Source: Pascua guehoae
Lineage: Eukaryota > Basidiomycota > Tremellomycetes > Trichosporonales > Trichosporonaceae
Direction: 5' to 3'
DNA length: 64,000 bases
Assembly (NCBI GenBank): GCA_001600415.1
Contig: BCJX01000002.1
Coordinates: 882,702 to 946,701 of the forward strand
Below the pieces are notes generated by a model, which was not told where the DNA came from, made no database searches, and saw only the letters and a list, made by a program, of their open reading frames with translations. Positions 63,065 through 64,000 of the stretch are shown one piece after another; position 1 is the first letter of the stretch, and every line of letters begins with the position of its first letter. The position numbers and the translations under genes were made by a program.

Positions 63065-64000
63065 ATGCCTGTTGTCCGGCCGGTCAAGACGAGCAGCAGC
63101 CTGAGGCAAACAACCCTCCGTGGGCTGCATACCGTATGTATCTCCCACTTCCCTACCACTCATTGTTCGTCTCGCTAACACGAAGACCGCGAACAGCAAC
63201 AGTAGCCGCCGGCGCCGCTCAAGCAAGCGTGACAGTCTGGTCCAGACTCCTCTTGCGTTTGCCAAGATCACCAACGTATGTGTCCCGTTTTCCGCTCCTG
63301 CTGCTCCATTTCCCAACTCTTGCTGATGTTGTTGCAGTCCAATGCCACCAACCCCAAAACCTCCCTTGAAGGCACGTCAGACTCCCCCATATCCCTTGTT
63401 ACTCCACCCTCCTCGCCCTCCAAAGTTCGCGTGAGTACCTCACCTCCATCCCACCTTACCCAACTGTTCCTTGAACGTTCTGGCCCGCGCTATCCGTCAT
63501 GCTTGTTCATCGTCACGAGTGTTCGTTGCCATTTACTGACTGTGCTACAGAAACGGGAGAGGAGTAGCGCTTGTCTGTCTCCAACGTCCCCCAGCTCACC
63601 CCTGCGGACTAGCAGCTCTGCGGTAAGTGTCTTCTTGCTCCTCCTGACCCCAGAGTTATTTGCCTTCATTAGCTGACGAAGCCTTAGACTCGGTCAGGGA
63701 CGGAGGCTGTGAAGGCGCTCTTCCCCACCTCTGTGCTTCACAACTCGCCTGACCCCCAACGCCTGTCCCTCCCGTCCTTCGCTTCAGCTGGTTCCTCGTC
63801 GGTCCTCCCCTCGTCGCCTCTCCCCTCGTCGCCCCTCCCTTCGTCGGCCCTTGCCTCGTCGCCCCTCCCCTCGGGCTTCTCCTCTGTGCCTGGTCCCTCT
63901 GCGCGGGCTGTCGCCTCGTCTGCTCTCCCATCTGAGGAGATCTTCTCTGAAGAAAACGTGCGAAAGTGCTTCGCCGCTCTCGACCATGCGCGGGGATCGT
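63065..64000 (+). CDS. Family A, copy 4 (apparently intact; runs off the window)
   Basis: Exons 63065-63133, 63186-63275, 63338-63430, 63551-63622 and 63688 to beyond 64000, all in phase 0 and open. The N-terminal ~190 residues are basic then Ser/Pro-rich: SSRRRRSSKRDSLVQTPLAF, SPISLVTPPSSPSKVRKRER, then repeated PSSPLPSS. The region ends SEEIFSEENVRKCFAALDHA at the window edge, which aligns with IFSTANVRAAVAAVDAAR of copy 1, where the globular domain starts. The acceptor at 63687 is chosen because the earlier AG leads to an in-frame TAG. Many SP sites and the basic patch suggest a phosphorylated, perhaps nuclear, protein; this is inference. It is the best template for defining the family. 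Confidence 0.6.

Noticed and set aside
1..64000. Aromatic-degradation or galactose gene cluster
   Set aside because: The hydroxylase and the epimerase each stand alone; neighbours belong to unrelated pathways.

Overview
This window reads as nuclear DNA of a basidiomycete yeast. It is GC-rich, its genes carry many short (40-110 nt) GT..AG introns with GTGAGT-like donors, and the housekeeping genes look like those of Tremellomycetes. Trichosporonales is my best guess, from family resemblance and an aromatic-catabolism gene; I could not test it. Exon limits below come from reading splice sites and frame by eye, checked by exon lengths summing to whole codons.

Left half (about 0.7-30 kb) is gene-dense. 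In order: a medium-chain dehydrogenase with swollen introns (692-3416, +); a MobA-type 3-hydroxybenzoate/phenol hydroxylase (4517-6606, +); a VanZ-like membrane protein (7407-9535, +); the replication-initiation factor SLD3 (9716-11778, -); an ALDH7/antiquitin-type aldehyde dehydrogenase in 13 exons, one only 5 nt long (12533-14922, +); a small secreted six-cysteine, defensin-like protein (15224-15484, -); an array of five ~215-bp satellite units (15.73-16.83 kb); a DEAH-box RNA helicase (18021-20743, -); mitoribosomal MRP51 (21121-22368, -); UDP-glucose 4-epimerase (23655-25240, -), divergent from the ABCE1/RLI1 ribosome-recycling factor (26250-28389, +); and a small acidic protein of unknown function (29406-30052, -).

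Right half (about 30-64 kb) has islands of ordinary genes in gene-poor, repeat-rich DNA: a DUF3605 protein (36460-38494, -), a quinone-oxidoreductase-like enzyme (39023-40081, +), intron-containing tRNA-Gly(TCC) and tRNA-Arg(TCT), a beta-lactamase-fold serine hydrolase (41505-43478, -), a Ser/Pro-rich protein (44070-45488, -) and a Cys-rich protein (47734-48741, +). Between them lie Tc1/mariner-like inverted-repeat ends: one complete 219-bp MITE (49898-50116), and a pair of ends that would bound a 2.95-kb segment holding a duplicated unknown gene family ('family B', 32.87-34.91 kb) and the tRNA-Gly.

The most interesting part is 51.7-64 kb: a cluster of an unrecognised protein family ('family A'). 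There is one copy on the minus strand (51929-53680), a frameshifted copy (55996-57831), a strongly decayed copy (58900-60600), an apparently intact copy running off the window end (63065-64000) and a small duplicated 3' end. Two of the copies share three intron positions in the same phase although their proteins have diverged far. This pattern of tandem birth and decay is typical of fast-evolving accessory or subtelomeric families; its function is unknown.
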